Source: Methylocystis sp. (GTDB lineage Bacteria > Pseudomonadota > Alphaproteobacteria > Rhizobiales > Beijerinckiaceae). From it: a stretch of DNA of 64,000 nt. The DNA is taken from assembly GCA_016178015.1 (NCBI GenBank), contig JACOUB010000036.1, forward strand, positions 102,472-166,471, in the 5' to 3' direction. The notes under the pieces were generated by a model. It worked only from the letters and a program-made list of their open reading frames with translations. It searched no databases and was not told the origin of the DNA. The translations under genes were made by a program, and so were the position numbers. Of this stretch, positions 63,042 through 64,000 are shown piece after piece (within the stretch, counting starts at the first letter, position 1; the number at the start of each line of letters is the position of its first letter).

Positions 63042-63746
63042 ATGCTGACGAGAAAACAAAGCGATTTGTTGCGCTTCATCCATGAGCGGCTGAAAGAGAC
63101 GGGCGTGCCTCCTTCCTTCGACGAGATGAAGGACGCGCTCGATCTGCGCTCGAAATCGGGCATTCATCGGCTGGTTCTGGCGCTCGAGGAACGCGGCTTC
63201 ATCCGCCGCCTCCCCAACCGCGCCCGCGCTCTCGAAGTGCTGCGGCTGCCCGAATCGTCGACGCCGCGCAGTTTTTCGCGCGGGGCCAGATTCTCGCCTG
63301 CCGTCATCGAGGGCAATCTTGGCCGCGTGCGGCCTATGGCGGAGCGTCAGGACGACGGCGACCAGCAGGTCGCCGTTCCGGTCATGGGCCGGATCGCCGC
63401 CGGAACGCCGATCTCGGCGTTGCAGACCCGCAGCCACACCATCAACCTGCCGCCGGACCTGTTGGCCAGCGGCGAGCATTTCGCGCTCGAGGTGCGCGGC
63501 GATTCGATGATCGAGGCCGGCATTCTCGACGGCGACACCGTGGTCATGAAGAAGCAGGACACCGCCGACACCGGCGACATCGTCGTCGCCCTCATCGACG
63601 AGGAGGAAGCGACGTTGAAGCGGCTGCGCCGGCGCGGCGCCTCGATCGCGCTGGAGGCGGCCAACGCCGCTTACGAGACGCGCATCTTCGGGCCCGACCG
63701 CGTGCGCATCCAGGGCAAGCTGGTGAGCTTGCTGCGCAAGTATTGA
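63042..63746 (+). CDS. lexA: SOS repressor LexA
   Basis: LexA (234 residues) has an N-terminal winged helix ([60 protein letters not shown]) and a C-terminal S24 autoprotease domain. The cleavage site is Ala120-Gly121 in RIAAGTPI, the nucleophile Ser155 in RGDSM and the base Lys193 in EATLKRL. The alphaproteobacterial linker (about 65-105) is long. The ATG at 63042 has a GGAGGGGAG site. The SOS box upstream indicates self-control. It represses DNA-damage genes, possibly including mmcB in this window. Confidence 0.97.
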   Translation: MLTRKQSDLLRFIHERLKETGVPPSFDEMKDALDLRSKSGIHRLVLALEERGFIRRLPNRARALEVLRLPESSTPRSFSRGARFSPAVIEGNLGRVRPMAERQDDGDQQVAVPVMGRIAAGTPISALQTRSHTINLPPDLLASGEHFALEVRGDSMIEAGILDGDTVVMKKQDTADTGDIVVALIDEEEATLKRLRRRGASIALEAANAAYETRIFGPDRVRIQGKLVSLLRKY

Positions 63747-63807
63747 GGGGCGAGCGCGCCCGCGACAAAGCGGTGGACACGAGGCGTGGTTATACGGCGT
63801 TAGGCGC

Positions 63808-63930
63808 GCCCCTCTCCCGCTTGCGGGAGAGGGTGGCCCGGCGAAGCCGGGTCGGGTGAGGGCCGCGGCGTCGCCCTCATCCGTCGCGCATTCACGCGAC
63901 ACCTTCTCCCGCGTCGCGGGAGAAGGATTC
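63808..63930. repeat. Palindromic repeats (family 2), inverted pair at window end
   Basis: The left unit is CCCCTCTCCCGCTTGCGGGA-GAGGGTGGCCCGGCGAAGCC-GGGTCGGGTGAGGG (63810-63861), and the right unit is GCCCTCATCCGTCGCGCATT-CACGCGACACCTTCTCCCGC-GTCGCGGGAGAAGG (63871-63928). They closely resemble the pair at 62515-62708, so lexA is framed by two related repeat pairs. The remaining 70 bases to the window end show no feature. Confidence 0.88.
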
Positions 63931-64000
63931 GCGCCCAGCCGAGCGGATCACCCGGATTTCGTCTCAATCCAACCCATCCATCCCCATCGCCGCCCCATCG

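Overview
The window is GC-rich, densely coded alphaproteobacterial chromosome. The gene set points to a hyphomicrobialean (Rhizobiales) bacterium of the Beijerinckiaceae/Methylocystaceae/Bradyrhizobium-like group. Supporting signs are crotonyl-CoA carboxylase/reductase and ethylmalonyl-CoA mutase, a RegB/RegA (ActS/ActR) pair, a DUF4167 protein next to prmC, Usg, an HWE-family histidine kinase, an alphaproteobacterial SOS box (GAAC-N7-GAAC) and a SAM-II riboswitch before metZ. Genus-level placement is inference only.

Layout. Bases 1-4,800 are an accessory, decaying region. It holds an alpha/beta-hydrolase pseudogene, a DUF6496 basic protein, a small secreted protein, two serine-recombinase remnants that bracket a Phd-type antitoxin/toxin pair, and a PIN-like toxin remnant. 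It ends at the 3' side of a tRNA-Ser(GGA) gene. Bases 5,100-16,100 carry msrA, a Crp/Fnr regulator, a GNAT enzyme, uppP, the two ethylmalonyl-CoA pathway genes (ecm and ccr) with a small accessory patch between them (coiled-coil gene, DUF6157 gene inside an 18-bp inverted repeat, VapBC), and an HWE kinase. Bases 16,100-22,800 are a minus-strand housekeeping run (mutT, lipoprotein, argJ, PpiC-type isomerase, glnE). Bases 23,200-26,030 are a copper-type operon (DUF2946, predicted envelope protein, CopC, CopD). Then come rpsF-rpsR, fabH, dcd, metZ, apaG and argE. Bases 32,600-34,400 hold a Gly/Tyr-rich secreted protein, Hsp20 and a TumE-type toxin-antitoxin pair. Bases 34,570-41,350 hold yajC-secD-secF, a degenerate squalene/phytoene-synthase homologue, regB-regA and mmcB.

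Bases 41,500-47,300 carry an orphan polyamine-type binding protein and a tripartite MFS/outer-membrane/HlyD efflux operon. The efflux operon lies directly beside a decapitated groES remnant with a CIRCE-like operator, and usg is divergent on the other side. Bases 48,100-62,430 hold mmsB, mmsA, clpB, a broken small secreted gene, a MOSC protein, DUF4167, prmC, htpG, a Bax-inhibitor-1 protein and a membrane-anchored periplasmic protein of unknown function. lexA closes the window.

Functionally, ecm/ccr (C2 assimilation) and mmsA/mmsB (valine and methylmalonate-semialdehyde catabolism) meet at propionyl-/methylmalonyl-CoA metabolism. clpB, htpG, hsp20 and the groES remnant form a heat-shock theme. 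RegBA supplies redox control. Intergenic spaces are rich in at least two families of palindromic repeats: a GTCATGGCCGGG/CCCGGCCATCC family, and a CTCCCGC/GCGGGAG family with a GGTCGGATGAGGG tail. Both usually occur as inverted pairs about 100-150 bp apart.
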